Positions 19,701 through 28,173 of a DNA stretch of 64,000 nt are shown here, piece by piece (position 1 is the stretch's first letter; each line of letters starts with the position of its first letter). The position numbers and the translations under genes were made by a program. The notes under the pieces are model-generated. The model did no database searches and was not told the DNA's origin. It was given only the letters and a program-made list of their open reading frames with translations. This stretch comes from Flavobacterium sp. BFFFF1 (GTDB lineage Bacteria > Bacteroidota > Bacteroidia > Flavobacteriales > Flavobacteriaceae), in contig NZ_NKJE01000013.1 of assembly GCF_002256285.1 (NCBI RefSeq), positions 1-64,000 on the forward strand, read 5' to 3'.

Positions 19701-22700
19701 CAGTTCCCGATATTGATGTTGGTGTAACAACGATTGCAACAGATTCACTAGTTGCGGACGAACAAGCACCATTTGACACGACAACCCTGTAATAGGTGAT
19801 CACAGAAATGTTGAATACATTTAATACTGGTGATGTCGCACCTGCGATATTGTTAAAGTTGACGTTGTCTGCAGATACCTGCCATTGCAAGGTTCCGTTG
19901 TACCCTGATAAAACCAATGCAGAACTGTTGGTATTGGCACAAACGCTTCCGGCACCACCGATTGATCCAGCAACTGTTACCAATGGGTTCACGATTATGT
20001 TTATGGAGTTTGTGGTCGCAGGGGCACAGTCGCCGCTAGTGAGTACCACGCGATAATAGGTGGTCGCGGTTAAATCGGTTGCCGAGTAAGTAGTGCCGTT
20101 CTCATTGGGGATATCGGTCCAGTTTGTATTGTCTTCTGAAGATTGCCATTGGATTGATCCAACGCTTCCCACTAACGACAGCAATGTACTGTTTGACCCC
20201 GAACAAACGGAATTTCCGCCACCCGAAATAGACCCGGCAACTGCGTTGGTTCCGGCAACGTTTACTGCTGTGGTGATTCCTGATGTAAATGCGCCTGTAG
20301 TGACGCCGCCTGCTGTTTCGTTGCAGTTACTACCGTTTTTACGCCTTACCCAGTAGGTGGTCGGTACGGAAGGAGATACCACTATTGTCTCTCCGGTATT
20401 CGCAAGGATATTAGCACCAATGACGTCTCCAATTCCCCATTGGAAAGTACTTCCCGGAGCAGCATATCCTCCAGAAGCTGTTAAAGTAGTACTGCTGCCA
20501 TTACAGATCGTCGTGGTTCCTGCGATGGTAGTAGGTGCCGTTGAATAATTTGTGCACGAGGTGTAGTTGAAGTTAAGACTGTAATCGCCACTTCCCTGCG
20601 CGTATTCGAGCACCAGATTGGTTGGGCCGTTCAGGAACGCAGAATAGGTGGTCTGGCTTGCTGTCCATTTGTTTATTACCCATGTCACACCGCCATCAAT
20701 ACTCAGTCTGGCTCCATCGTCCGCCGAAATTGTAAAAGTATAATAACCGGGGGCAAAGTTCTTGGTCATTTTGTATCGAACAGAAAAGTACTGTTCAAAA
20801 TATCCGCACATCGTCGCTGCTGTAAATTGAGCAGGGGTGGTGGAGCCAACCCAGGCGCCAAATGAAAAGGTGTCAGAGGGCGTGGTAAGGTAGCCGGCAT
20901 ATACATACGGGTTGTTAAAGGCGATCGCGGGCGTTGATGGCCATGTACCAGTTTTTGAAGCATATACATACCCGATCCACTGCCCGTTGCCATAATCACT
21001 AGTATTCCCGGCCGGTGTTTGTGGAGCAAGTGGATTTACAGTAACGGTTTTAAAAGCAGCCGCACTGTAGGTGTTGCAAATGCTGTTGTATCTCCTGACC
21101 CAATAGGTTGTGGTGACGAGCGGAGAAATAAATATTGCACCACCGTTGTTATTACTAATGATATTCTCACCTACCACCGTTCCGGTACCCCATTGGCAAG
21201 TGGAACTGTAGGAATAAGGTACAGATAGTGTGGTATTTGTCCCGAGGCACATGGAGCTGCTGCCTTTAATTACTGTAGGAGCAGGCGCACCTGAATTGGT
21301 CTCGCAATAATTGAATGTATGCCTAGGGTTATAGGTAGCCAAATTGAAGTACTCTATCACAAGATTTACGTTCCCGCTTAAACTGACACTCGGTGAAAGC
21401 ATAGTGTTATACGTTCCCGTTGAAGTCCAGTGATCGATCAGCCATGTAGCGCCGCCGTCCACACTCATACGGTAACCCCCGTTAGACCCCACTCTAAAAA
21501 TATAATCTCCAGCCGGGAAGTTCCTGGTTAACCTGTAGCGGAAGGCGCCATTGGTATTGTTCCAATTGCTGCCGCACACATTCCCACCGATACTCGCACC
21601 AAAGACATAATCGTAGGTTTCAACACCGTTGCTGGTGGTAAATCCCCTATAAGTCGCAGAAAAAGCATCCGAGGGTGGATTCGTCCCATCATGCTGAGAA
21701 TAATAGTAGATGCGCCAGTTGGTCCCTGATCCATAAGTAGCTTGATTTCCCGTCGGTGTGCAAATTGTTACCGAATAAATAGCGCTGTAAGCCGTGCATG
21801 TTCCTGATGTTACTGCCACCCTGTAATAGGTATTCGTGGTCACATTGGAGACGGTATAAGATACTGCGCTTGCATTTGCAATATTCAGAAAATTAACGTT
21901 ATCCGTTGAGGATTGCCACTGCAGCGTTGAGCCTGCGGTATAACCTGAGGCTGTCAATACAATATTATTAAACCCAGAAACGACATTAGAGCTGGTAAGG
22001 ATAGGTGTAAAGGCAGAGCCTGGGCTTCCTACAATACCTCCTGAAATACTGTTATTGGTCACCAGGACTAAAACGGAAGGGCTAATATTGCTGCCGCAAT
22101 CCCCACCTGTAACAAGAACCCTGAAATACGTCGACACCGTGTACCCTGTCGCAATGTAATTAGCCGAGTTGGCACCCGGAATATTGGTAAAGGTTACATT
22201 GTCTGTTGAACACTGCCACTGAATGTCTCCATTATAGCCGTTTAAGGTTAATGTTGGTGTAGAGCCAAGGCAAATCGTTCCTGCCCCTGAAATAGTGCCT
22301 GCAATAGGTGCTGAAAAAGCCAATGTAGCCGTATTACTGAAATCTGCAGGGCAATCACCTATAGTAACTTGCGCCCTGTAAAAAGTTGTTGCTGCGATAT
22401 TTGTTGCAGTATATGATGGACTGGTAGCATCTAAAATATCGGTAAAAATGTTGCCATCCAGTGATGATTGCCACTGGATATTACCGGTGTACCCTGACAG
22501 CGTAAGTGTGGAAGCATTTATTAATGTACATACTGTAGTGTCGCCTGTCAAACTTCCGCCAACTGGAGAGTCTTTTACCACAATGCTTATGCTGGATGAG
22601 TACACCACAGCACAATTTTCGCTTCCAACTTTAATGCGAAAAAAGGTTGTTGAACCGAGGTCCGTAGCAACATAAGTAGGACCATTGGCTCCCTCAATAT

Positions 22701-24444
22701 CATTGAAATTGATATTGTCAGTTGAAGACTGCCATTTTATAGCGCCTAAGTATCCGTTTGCGGTCAATTCCGTGCTGTTGGCACCGGAACACACAATCGA
22801 GGCGCCCGATATTGATCCTGCAACCGGTACGGAGTTAACGGTAATAAGCAAAGTGTCTGAATATACTGATAAACAGGAAGAAGTAGAGACTGCCGCCCGA
22901 TAGTAAGTATTTTCAGCGAGGTTTGTCAGATTAATTGTTTGCGTGGTAGCGTTTAGTATCGGAGAGAAATTGATGTTGTCATCAGATTGTTCCCATTGAA
23001 TCGATCCAACATATCCCGACAAATTTAATGTTGTTGAACTGATATCCGCGCAAAGTGCCTCATTGCTGGCAGACACCGTTCCTGCAAAAGGGGCGGGGTT
23101 TACAATAATGCTTACAGGATTTGAAAATACTGCTTCACAAAGTCCACTGGTGATTCTTGTTCTGTAATACGTAGTGGTATTTAAGTTTAATGCAGTTAAC
23201 GACGCAGTTGTTTCGCCATCCACATCTGTAAAGTTAATGTTGTCTGTGCTAGACTGCCATTGAATGCTTCCTAAGTATCCTTCCAGATTCAACGTGGTTG
23301 TATTCTCTGAAGCACATACGGTTTGAGCGCCCGAAATTGTCCCAGCAACGGAAGGTGTATTAATTGTAATCTGGACTCGCTCTGAATAGACCTCCTGGCA
23401 ACTGCCATTCTTTACCATTACTCTCAGAAAAATACTATTAGTGAGGTTTTCTGCAGCATAAACCGGTCCATTTTCGCCGAGGATATCATTAAATGTTTCA
23501 CCGTCATTTGAACTTTGCCATTGTACATTGCCGGAATATCCGGTTGCTGTCAGGGTAGTATTGTCACCATAACAAACCACAACATTTCCGGTAATGGATT
23601 CCGGCGCAATGGAACCATTGGTTACGGTTATCGTTTTTGAGATTCCAGATGTAGCCAATGTACAAGGAGCCGGGTCTAATCGGCGCACCCAGTACGTTGT
23701 CGTTGCCTCAGGTGTAATAGCAAGTGTTGCAGCGGTTTCATCGGCCAAAATATTAGAACCGATTGTGTTGCCGGTGCCCCACTGATACACTGATCCTGTT
23801 GCTGCAACGCCGCCTTCTGCAGTCAATGTCAGCGAACTGCCACCGCAGATTTCCGAAAGCGACGAAATCTGTGTTGGTGCAGTGGACGGACTACCGCACG
23901 ACTGATAAGAGAAGTTAATTCTGGTATCGTTATTTTGGTTGTAGTATTCCAAAACCAAATTGATCGTTCCACTGAGGTAATATGAGGCGGATGTACTTTG
24001 ATAGGGATGGTTGGTCCAGTTTGATATTAAATAGGTAAGTCCTCCATCGATGCTTAACCTATATCCGTCGCTTCCCCCTGTAGTAAAGATGTAATAGCCA
24101 GCGGCAAATGTCTTCTGCATCCTGTAGCGGATTGCAAAATTATTGGTGTAGCTTCCGCATAGGTTCGGGCCGGTCAGCGGATTGGTACCGAGGCTTTCGT
24201 CAAACTGATCATTTTCTGTGACAAATCCCCTGTAAGTTGTTGTAAAGGCGTCGGATGGCGGATTGCTGCCATTCGTATCAGCATAAACGTATCCGATCCA
24301 GGAGTTATTACCGCTTGCTAACGGATCGCCTGGTGGATTTGGACATTGAGACAGGCCTTTGTTTACAAACATCAGCAAGGCCATGAGGATAAAATTGGAT
24401 AATTTCATCCCATTTTTCGCGGGTTCAAGGTAATTTTTTTTCAA
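16768..24444 (-). CDS. Giant T9SS-secreted adhesin-like protein, paralogue 2
   Basis: About 2558 aa, with the same module order as paralogue 1: signal peptide (ending GLSQ), PA14-like I, QWGTG module, seven QWQSS Ig modules, PA14-like II (about 896) and III (about 1145), then seven more Ig modules. The C-terminal region starts near 2016 and the protein ends VQVYDILGK ... HKKILKR, a T9SS sorting domain of the same PNP-less type. The reading frame is open to 24558, but TTG at 24444 aligns exactly with the TTG start of paralogue 1 and restores a matching n-region (TTG AAA AAA). ATG at 24408 is the alternative. It lies 288 bp upstream of paralogue 1 in the same direction. The central third is nearly identical in DNA to its paralogue. 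Confidence 0.88.
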   Translation of the reverse strand: MKKNYLEPAKNGMKLSNFILMALLMFVNKGLSQCPNPPGDPLASGNNSWIGYVYADTNGSNPPSDAFTTTYRGFVTENDQFDESLGTNPLTGPNLCGSYTNNFAIRYRMQKTFAAGYYIFTTGGSDGYRLSIDGGLTYLISNWTNHPYQSTSASYYLSGTINLVLEYYNQNNDTRINFSYQSCGSPSTAPTQISSLSEICGGSSLTLTAEGGVAATGSVYQWGTGNTIGSNILADETAATLAITPEATTTYWVRRLDPAPCTLATSGISKTITVTNGSIAPESITGNVVVCYGDNTTLTATGYSGNVQWQSSNDGETFNDILGENGPVYAAENLTNSIFLRVMVKNGSCQEVYSERVQITINTPSVAGTISGAQTVCASENTTTLNLEGYLGSIQWQSSTDNINFTDVDGETTASLTALNLNTTTYYRTRITSGLCEAVFSNPVSIIVNPAPFAGTVSASNEALCADISSTTLNLSGYVGSIQWEQSDDNINFSPILNATTQTINLTNLAENTYYRAAVSTSSCLSVYSDTLLITVNSVPVAGSISGASIVCSGANSTELTANGYLGAIKWQSSTDNINFNDIEGANGPTYVATDLGSTTFFRIKVGSENCAVVYSSSISIVVKDSPVGGSLTGDTTVCTLINASTLTLSGYTGNIQWQSSLDGNIFTDILDATSPSYTATNIAATTFYRAQVTIGDCPADFSNTATLAFSAPIAGTISGAGTICLGSTPTLTLNGYNGDIQWQCSTDNVTFTNIPGANSANYIATGYTVSTYFRVLVTGGDCGSNISPSVLVLVTNNSISGGIVGSPGSAFTPILTSSNVVSGFNNIVLTASGYTAGSTLQWQSSTDNVNFLNIANASAVSYTVSNVTTNTYYRVAVTSGTCTAYSAIYSVTICTPTGNQATYGSGTNWRIYYYSQHDGTNPPSDAFSATYRGFTTSNGVETYDYVFGASIGGNVCGSNWNNTNGAFRYRLTRNFPAGDYIFRVGSNGGYRMSVDGGATWLIDHWTSTGTYNTMLSPSVSLSGNVNLVIEYFNLATYNPRHTFNYCETNSGAPAPTVIKGSSSMCLGTNTTLSVPYSYSSTCQWGTGTVVGENIISNNNGGAIFISPLVTTTYWVRRYNSICNTYSAAAFKTVTVNPLAPQTPAGNTSDYGNGQWIGYVYASKTGTWPSTPAIAFNNPYVYAGYLTTPSDTFSFGAWVGSTTPAQFTAATMCGYFEQYFSVRYKMTKNFAPGYYTFTISADDGARLSIDGGVTWVINKWTASQTTYSAFLNGPTNLVLEYAQGSGDYSLNFNYTSCTNYSTAPTTIAGTTTICNGSSTTLTASGGYAAPGSTFQWGIGDVIGANILANTGETIVVSPSVPTTYWVRRKNGSNCNETAGGVTTGAFTSGITTAVNVAGTNAVAGSISGGGNSVCSGSNSTLLSLVGSVGSIQWQSSEDNTNWTDIPNENGTTYSATDLTATTYYRVVLTSGDCAPATTNSINIIVNPLVTVAGSIGGAGSVCANTNSSALVLSGYNGTLQWQVSADNVNFNNIAGATSPVLNVFNISVITYYRVVVSNGACSSATSESVAIVVTPTSISGTVSGSATVCSGANNSALTLNGYLGSIQWQASDNNINFTSIEGATSPIYNAIDLTSTKYYRALVTNNTCSSAVSNTVRVFVNQSPDTGTINGAATVCYGTNSATLSLTGSNGAIQWQSSTNNINFTNIPLATTSSLTVYNLTQTTYYRVTLSNGLCTSTYPGSVAVNVNPISVAGIISGATTVCSGTNAVLTLNNYTGNVQWQSSTDNTNFVDIAGATDAILTTDNLTATTYFKAVVTSGVCNSVSTTTVTVYVRPASFAGTAFGGDVLCSGINTTGITLTGYVGSIQWQSSIDNINFTNIFGATSSNYTAINLTETKFFRAVVTTNLCSSSISNVIEVTVLPYATAGTITIPGTSLPTTTVCAVTNATPLTLLGSAGIPQWQSSTDNLNFTDIVGANVNTYTASGLTVTTWFRAVLTSGSCGDTQTTTPVLINVPAAVTYDGAWSGVPNAYTTIVVSGDLTLSGNINVCSCQLTGASHLTVPGGVTMLVQKNIVVDPSASLVVENNGSIVQVDNSAVNSGSITFKRDTSPLLQSDFIYFATPVAGQTLGLLASPSAYSSYDPSVNNWVSESESTTMAPAAGYIVQAPSNLDYSTPQTYNAVFHGIPNNGIISFPITKGSGSTFNLIGNPYPSAIDIDQFISDAGNSDVVNGTIYLWSHNKAKSNTLANPELYTNASDGYAKYNLTGGVNSADPAITGGTLPNGKIAAGQGFFIEANDGLADGTYTAAFTNNMRVTGQNSQFYRSTPIVNPVFNTLEKHRIWLNIVGSNGAYDQALLGYVETATNGFDSKFDGRVLPTGNTVSIYTVAGTENLSIQGRVLPFDDTDVIPLGYTSQNGGDFSIGLEIFDGLFQNQEVYLLDKTANISHNLKVSPYTFSTDNGTFNDRFEIHFIDPLLGTDGYEIMTIGILQQGAHLLIDAGQETINSVQVYDILGKTILAEDHISRSVYTSADLNVAPQLLIVRVVLTDGTMQHKKILKR

Positions 24445-24710
24445 AACATTAATATTTATAGGTTTAGATAATTCAATGCCATGCGATACTGCAGTCAAGA
24501 TCAAGGAATTCAGAATACAGCGTAAAAAATCAGCATGTAAAATTAGAGACAGCGACATTTACAGATGTGCTAGTTAAAGTTACAATGCGCGTTAAATAGA
24601 CATTAGTTGGTGCTGGAAACAAGGTGCGAAAGACAGTAGTTGTAAACACACGTCAGCACGTTTTTTTTTTGAACAGCTATTTTGGATGAACACCTGTTGG
24701 GGAGTTTGGC

Positions 24711-24749
24711 AAAAAAAAAATCGTCTTAAAGTAGTTTTCAAGACGATTT
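24711..24749 (-). terminator. Rho-independent terminator of the AraC-type regulator
   Basis: AAATCGTCTT (24718-24727) and AAGACGATTT (24740-24749) form a perfect 10-bp stem with a 12-nt loop. On the minus strand it is followed by an uninterrupted run of ten or more T. It lies 21 bp after the regulator's stop codon and separates it from the giant genes. Confidence 0.88.
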
Positions 24750-24769
24750 CAAATTGTTTCTATTTCAGG

Positions 24770-25531
24770 TCAATCAAAGTAAATATGTTGTGCCTGGTAA
24801 CATTTACGGAAGTTTTCTGGAGTTTTTTTGGTGGCTTTCTTAAAGACAGCACAGAAATTACTATGGCTTTTAAACGCCAGCTCGAATGAAATTTGTGTTA
24901 TCGGCAGCGTTGTTTCCGTGAGCAGCACTTTTGCTTTTTCTATTTTCTTTTCCAGAATATAACGGTAGGGTGTTACGCCTACATATTGTTTAAAAAGCCG
25001 GTTGAAATGCTGTGATTCCCAACGGGTTTGTTTCGCAAGATCAGAGATTTTAATTTTTTCAGTGATGTTTTCAGCAATGTAATTCACTGCTTTCTTCAGG
25101 ATGAAGGGGATGTCGGTATCAATTTCCTTGTCCTGCCGTACCACATCAATATTTCGGTGCTTGAAGTTGTTCAGCACGATCGAAACAGTAGTTTTAATGT
25201 CAATCGATTTAAATGGCTTTACGATATATCCATAAGGTCGGGTTTCACTGACGCGCTCTAACGTCGTCTTATCAGAATAGGAGGTGATGTATATAAAGGG
25301 CGTTTTGTCTTTTTCCAGTAAGTAGGTCCCCAAATCAATGCCGTCCTTATCCTGTTTCAGGTTAATATCGATTAGAACAATTGAGGGATTTAAATTTTCG
25401 ACAGCATGAATGGCGTCGTCTACAGTAACAATATTGATGATAGCGTCATAACCTTCTTCCTCGAGAATCTCTTTTATGTCTAAGGCAATTATGAGTTCAT
25501 CCTCTACGATTAATACCACTGGCTTTTTCAT
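24770..25531 (-). CDS. Response regulator, receiver plus AraC-type HTH
   Basis: A 253-aa regulator. The receiver (1-120) has LIVEDELIIA (Glu10, Asp11), the phosphoacceptor Asp55 in IVLIDINLK, and GYIVKPF with the conserved Lys. This receiver subtype, with its DGIDLGTYLLEK and ITSYSDKTTLERV segments, is usually the partner of HisKA_2/HWE kinases. The C-terminal AraC/XylS domain (about 150-250) has two helix-turn-helix units: ISDLAKQTRWESQHFNRLFK and ITQISFELAFKSHSNFCAVF. It has its own promoter and terminator and lies upstream of two giant adhesin-like genes. The only nearby HisKA_2 kinase is at their far end (5671-8703), so I infer a split pair controlling the giants. Confidence 0.9.
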   Translation of the reverse strand: MKKPVVLIVEDELIIALDIKEILEEEGYDAIINIVTVDDAIHAVENLNPSIVLIDINLKQDKDGIDLGTYLLEKDKTPFIYITSYSDKTTLERVSETRPYGYIVKPFKSIDIKTTVSIVLNNFKHRNIDVVRQDKEIDTDIPFILKKAVNYIAENITEKIKISDLAKQTRWESQHFNRLFKQYVGVTPYRYILEKKIEKAKVLLTETTLPITQISFELAFKSHSNFCAVFKKATKKTPENFRKCYQAQHIYFD

Positions 25532-25581
25532 GATGTTGTTTTGTAGGTGAAACGGATGTTGATGTTTGCATTAACTCCACG

Positions 25582-25657
25582 CAAAAATAAAATGCGGATC
25601 TTTTTTTAACTGTCTAATTTAGATGTTATCGGTCAATTTTAGACTTTATATGTCTAA
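25582..25657 (-). promoter_or_regulatory. Promoter and palindromic sites upstream of the AraC-type regulator
   Basis: On the minus strand a -7 box TATTTTTG lies at 25582-25589. Immediately upstream, where the -33 element belongs, is the palindrome TCTAATTTAGA (25613-25623). A second inverted repeat follows, TTAGAC (25639-25644) with GTCTAA (25652-25657). TGTCTAAT occurs twice (25611 and 25651). The placement suggests an operator, perhaps autoregulatory. Confidence 0.5.
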
Positions 25658-25867
25658 TAATTACCAATTATGCCAAAAAATATCCAAACACGTTTACCAG
25701 CATGTAAGGATATGCAATATTATCTCCCAACAGGCGGCCGTTTTCGTTGAATTTCCCAGCTGTCAAATTCCACAAACTTTCTACAAAAATCTATAAATAT
25801 CAATGGCATATGCCTCAATATCTTTGGATTACAACCAACGCCCCGATGGGGATAAAACCTAAATACT

Positions 25868-26182
25868 ATGGAAACCTGGAATCCAAACGAAGAGATGCCC
25901 CAAATGGGCTGGCAGGATGAGCATGAACAATATCACTGGGTCGAAGCCGCTGCCAATGAAGAAACCGCAGAAGACTTCCGTGCGCTGGAGAATGAGGAGG
26001 CGTATTATGCTTTCGGATTCAATGCGGCGTTTGCGGGTGACGACGTCGATGATGATGACGAAGAGGAGAATAACGATGATGATAATGAGGAAGAAAAGGG
26101 CGACTGGGGAACTGTTGACCCGCTGGAGCATCCCGGAGCCCCATCTCCGATGGATCCATCTGCGCCTGGTAGCGCCGTATAG
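25868..26182 (+). CDS. Small highly acidic hypothetical protein
   Basis: A 104-aa protein with no signal peptide. It starts METWNPNEEMPQMGWQDEHE and has an extreme acidic stretch in the middle (GDDVDDDDEEENNDDD) and a proline-rich C-terminal tail. I do not recognise a family. Support for it as a gene: a -7 box TATCTTTG at 25819-25826, a leader of about 40 nt, and a strong terminator 28 bp after the stop. Low-complexity acidic sequence alone can arise by chance, so confidence is moderate. Calcium or basic-protein binding is possible but unsupported. Confidence 0.65.
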   Translation: METWNPNEEMPQMGWQDEHEQYHWVEAAANEETAEDFRALENEEAYYAFGFNAAFAGDDVDDDDEEENNDDDNEEEKGDWGTVDPLEHPGAPSPMDPSAPGSAV

Positions 26183-26209
26183 GGATTCGTTATAAAATCG
26201 AATCAATAA

Positions 26210-26252
26210 AAATGCCGGCACAAAAGACTCCAACTTTTGCCAGCATTTTTTT
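26210..26252. terminator. Bidirectional terminator
   Basis: The AATGC-GGCA arm (from about 26210) pairs with TGCCAGCATT (to about 26247), with an extra AAAG/CTTT extension. A run of seven T follows on the plus strand and TTTTT on the minus strand. It serves the convergent acidic-protein gene and the esterase gene. Confidence 0.75.
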
Positions 26253-26260
26253 GTTAAATA

Positions 26261-27085
26261 TTATTGTTTTATAAATGCAATTACCTCTCCATACCGCCGG
26301 CTCCAGGGCCAGAAATATTGCAGGATCATAGGGATGTGTTTCTTTTGCAGGACGACAGGCGCTACCTTCGGCTGGAACGCATGTAAGGCTTTCAAGAAGC
26401 GGTCGTTCCCTTCAGCAATTGAGGGATAGGTTTTGCTCCCCACATAGATCATAAACCGCGGACTATCCTTGTCGAGGAAGTAGATAGGGGAGGCATTGTG
26501 CCACTGTTCCGGCTCATTCGTCCAGGTTGTGAGGTAGTCTGCAGCTTCTGTCGGTGGTTGTTGCTCGAGGTAGGACTGCATATCAAGGCCCGCCGCATCA
26601 TTAAGGATAATCCCAGAGACCACCCCAGGCTTGATCCCATACTTTGGATTCACGACCGCAAGGGCCGCAAGGTGTCCGCCTGCGGAATGCCCCGTGATAT
26701 AAATCTGATTCGGGTCACCACCATACTCCGCTGCATGGGCCTTCGCCCACAAAATAGATTGCGCGACCTGTGTCGCCATTACATCGTAATTGACATCAGG
26801 GCTCAATGTGTAATCGGGAATAATACAAAGCACACCGCGTTGTGCAAAATGCCGCCCAAAAAAGCCGTATTGGTTTTTGTTGCCGGTATTCCAGTTCCCA
26901 CCATGGACAAAAATCAATACCGGCATCCGTGTAGGATGCCCGCGTTTCGCAAACACATTGAGTTTCGGAGCCGTCGCAGCGGCAGCCGACAAATAGGGCA
27001 CATTTTTATATTTCTTCGTGGCACAGCCGCTAACCACAACCATCAGGGTACATGCCAACAACATGATCTTATTTCGCATCATCAT
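26261..27085 (-). CDS. Alpha/beta-hydrolase esterase, lipoprotein
   Basis: About 274 aa from ATG 27085 (MMMRNKIMLLACTLMVVVSGC). The lipobox VSGC puts the lipidated Cys at residue 21, so the enzyme is likely membrane-anchored. The hormone-sensitive-lipase/BD-FAE-like core is clear: an HGGNW oxyanion-hole motif, the nucleophile elbow GHSAGG (Ser), LSPDVNYD, and a C-terminal segment with KKHIPM that could supply the catalytic His. The open frame extends to 27160 into the neighbouring gene; the chosen ATG removes that overlap and leaves 41 bp. It may be co-transcribed with the upstream LpxR-like gene. The substrate is unknown; acyl or acetyl esters are likely. Confidence 0.87.
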   Translation of the reverse strand: MMMRNKIMLLACTLMVVVSGCATKKYKNVPYLSAAAATAPKLNVFAKRGHPTRMPVLIFVHGGNWNTGNKNQYGFFGRHFAQRGVLCIIPDYTLSPDVNYDVMATQVAQSILWAKAHAAEYGGDPNQIYITGHSAGGHLAALAVVNPKYGIKPGVVSGIILNDAAGLDMQSYLEQQPPTEAADYLTTWTNEPEQWHNASPIYFLDKDSPRFMIYVGSKTYPSIAEGNDRFLKALHAFQPKVAPVVLQKKHIPMILQYFWPWSRRYGEVIAFIKQ

Positions 27086-27126
27086 TTTATTAAATGTTAA
27101 ATTCAGGCCGAAACTGCCTAACGCAC

Positions 27127-28077
27127 CTAAAACGTAAACCCAATTCGGATGCCGCCCCATTTTGCGGGTACACCACCATTAAACTCGCGTGTCAGTGCCG
27201 TTCGCGTGTACTCAAAGTAAAGGGTTTTCGTTTGCAATACCAAACCATAGGTGTGCTGTGCTGTAACGCGTTCCAGATCGCCATCGGAAATCGTATATGG
27301 GCTGTCACGGTTAATCAATCCGCCCTGTAACGTCGCATCATAACCCACCGCCGTTACCAGCGGTTGCACGTATGCATAAAGCCGGAATCCGTTGCGATGC
27401 CTAATGAACGGCGAATCCACAATACCCGCCATAAGGCTCAGCCCTACCGAAGCATTTGTAAACAAGGTTCCCGCGCGTACCGTAGCGTTGCCCTGGAGTG
27501 AGAACAGCCTTGCATAATGCAGGAACTGCTTTTCATACCCTGTTTCATATTGTACTATAATATCATTTCGAACCTGGTTCTTCCAGCCCATCGGCTTGGT
27601 GTTTCCCGTAGCACTATGGATACCTTCCTGCATCTGTCGTCCGAACGCGGCGGGGCCAATCACCCCAATACTCAATCCGGTCTGCAATCGCGATCGCCTC
27701 AAAGTATCAATAGCCACCACAAACGATTTCAGCACCACAGCCGCTGCAAACGGTCGGTCGCCAAATTGAATTTCAGCACTGCGTATGTTGTCCGGCGCAT
27801 ATCCCATATGTTCCAGCGAAAGCCCGTACCGGATCCTACTGCCGCTCGGTTTCACCAAAATGACATTCATCGGATTGTATTTCAAAAAAGCTGCTACAAA
27901 CTCGAGGTCAAAACCCTGCGTGTAATTGTGGTCTGACGACGCAAAGTAGTCGTTGTCATAATGAAATCGGAAGTAATGGTCACTGTTTTGATCACGGAAC
28001 GCAGGTGATGTATCAATCTTCTGAGCCCCAACCGTCACCGATAATAACAAAATGAAATAATGTAGCGTTTGTTTCAT
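27127..28077 (-). CDS. LpxR-like lipid A deacylase (DUF2219)
   Basis: About 316 aa, with a signal peptide (MKQTLHYFILLLSVTVGAQ) and an outer-membrane beta-barrel pattern ending in GIRIGFTF with a terminal Phe. It carries LpxR/DUF2219 landmarks: YDNDYFASSDHNYTQG, an Asn-Asp pair like the known calcium/active-site residues; LSLEHMGYAP; DRPFAAAVV; GVIGPAAFGRQMQ; and MGWKNQVRND. LpxR removes the 3'-acyloxyacyl group from lipid A. ATG at 28077 is preferred over the in-frame TTG at 28095 because it starts directly at the signal peptide. Confidence 0.82.
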   Translation of the reverse strand: MKQTLHYFILLLSVTVGAQKIDTSPAFRDQNSDHYFRFHYDNDYFASSDHNYTQGFDLEFVAAFLKYNPMNVILVKPSGSRIRYGLSLEHMGYAPDNIRSAEIQFGDRPFAAAVVLKSFVVAIDTLRRSRLQTGLSIGVIGPAAFGRQMQEGIHSATGNTKPMGWKNQVRNDIIVQYETGYEKQFLHYARLFSLQGNATVRAGTLFTNASVGLSLMAGIVDSPFIRHRNGFRLYAYVQPLVTAVGYDATLQGGLINRDSPYTISDGDLERVTAQHTYGLVLQTKTLYFEYTRTALTREFNGGVPAKWGGIRIGFTF

Positions 28078-28173
28078 AACGTTATGTACGGACAAAACGC
28101 ATTTACGGGTTCATACACCCGGCACAAACTAAAGTTAAAAGAAATGTAACATGAATACCGTCGGCAACGCCAA

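Noticed and set aside
26449..27100. Plus-strand frame of 200 aa opposite the esterase gene
   Set aside because: It is antisense to a clear lipoprotein esterase and has a composition typical of shadow frames.
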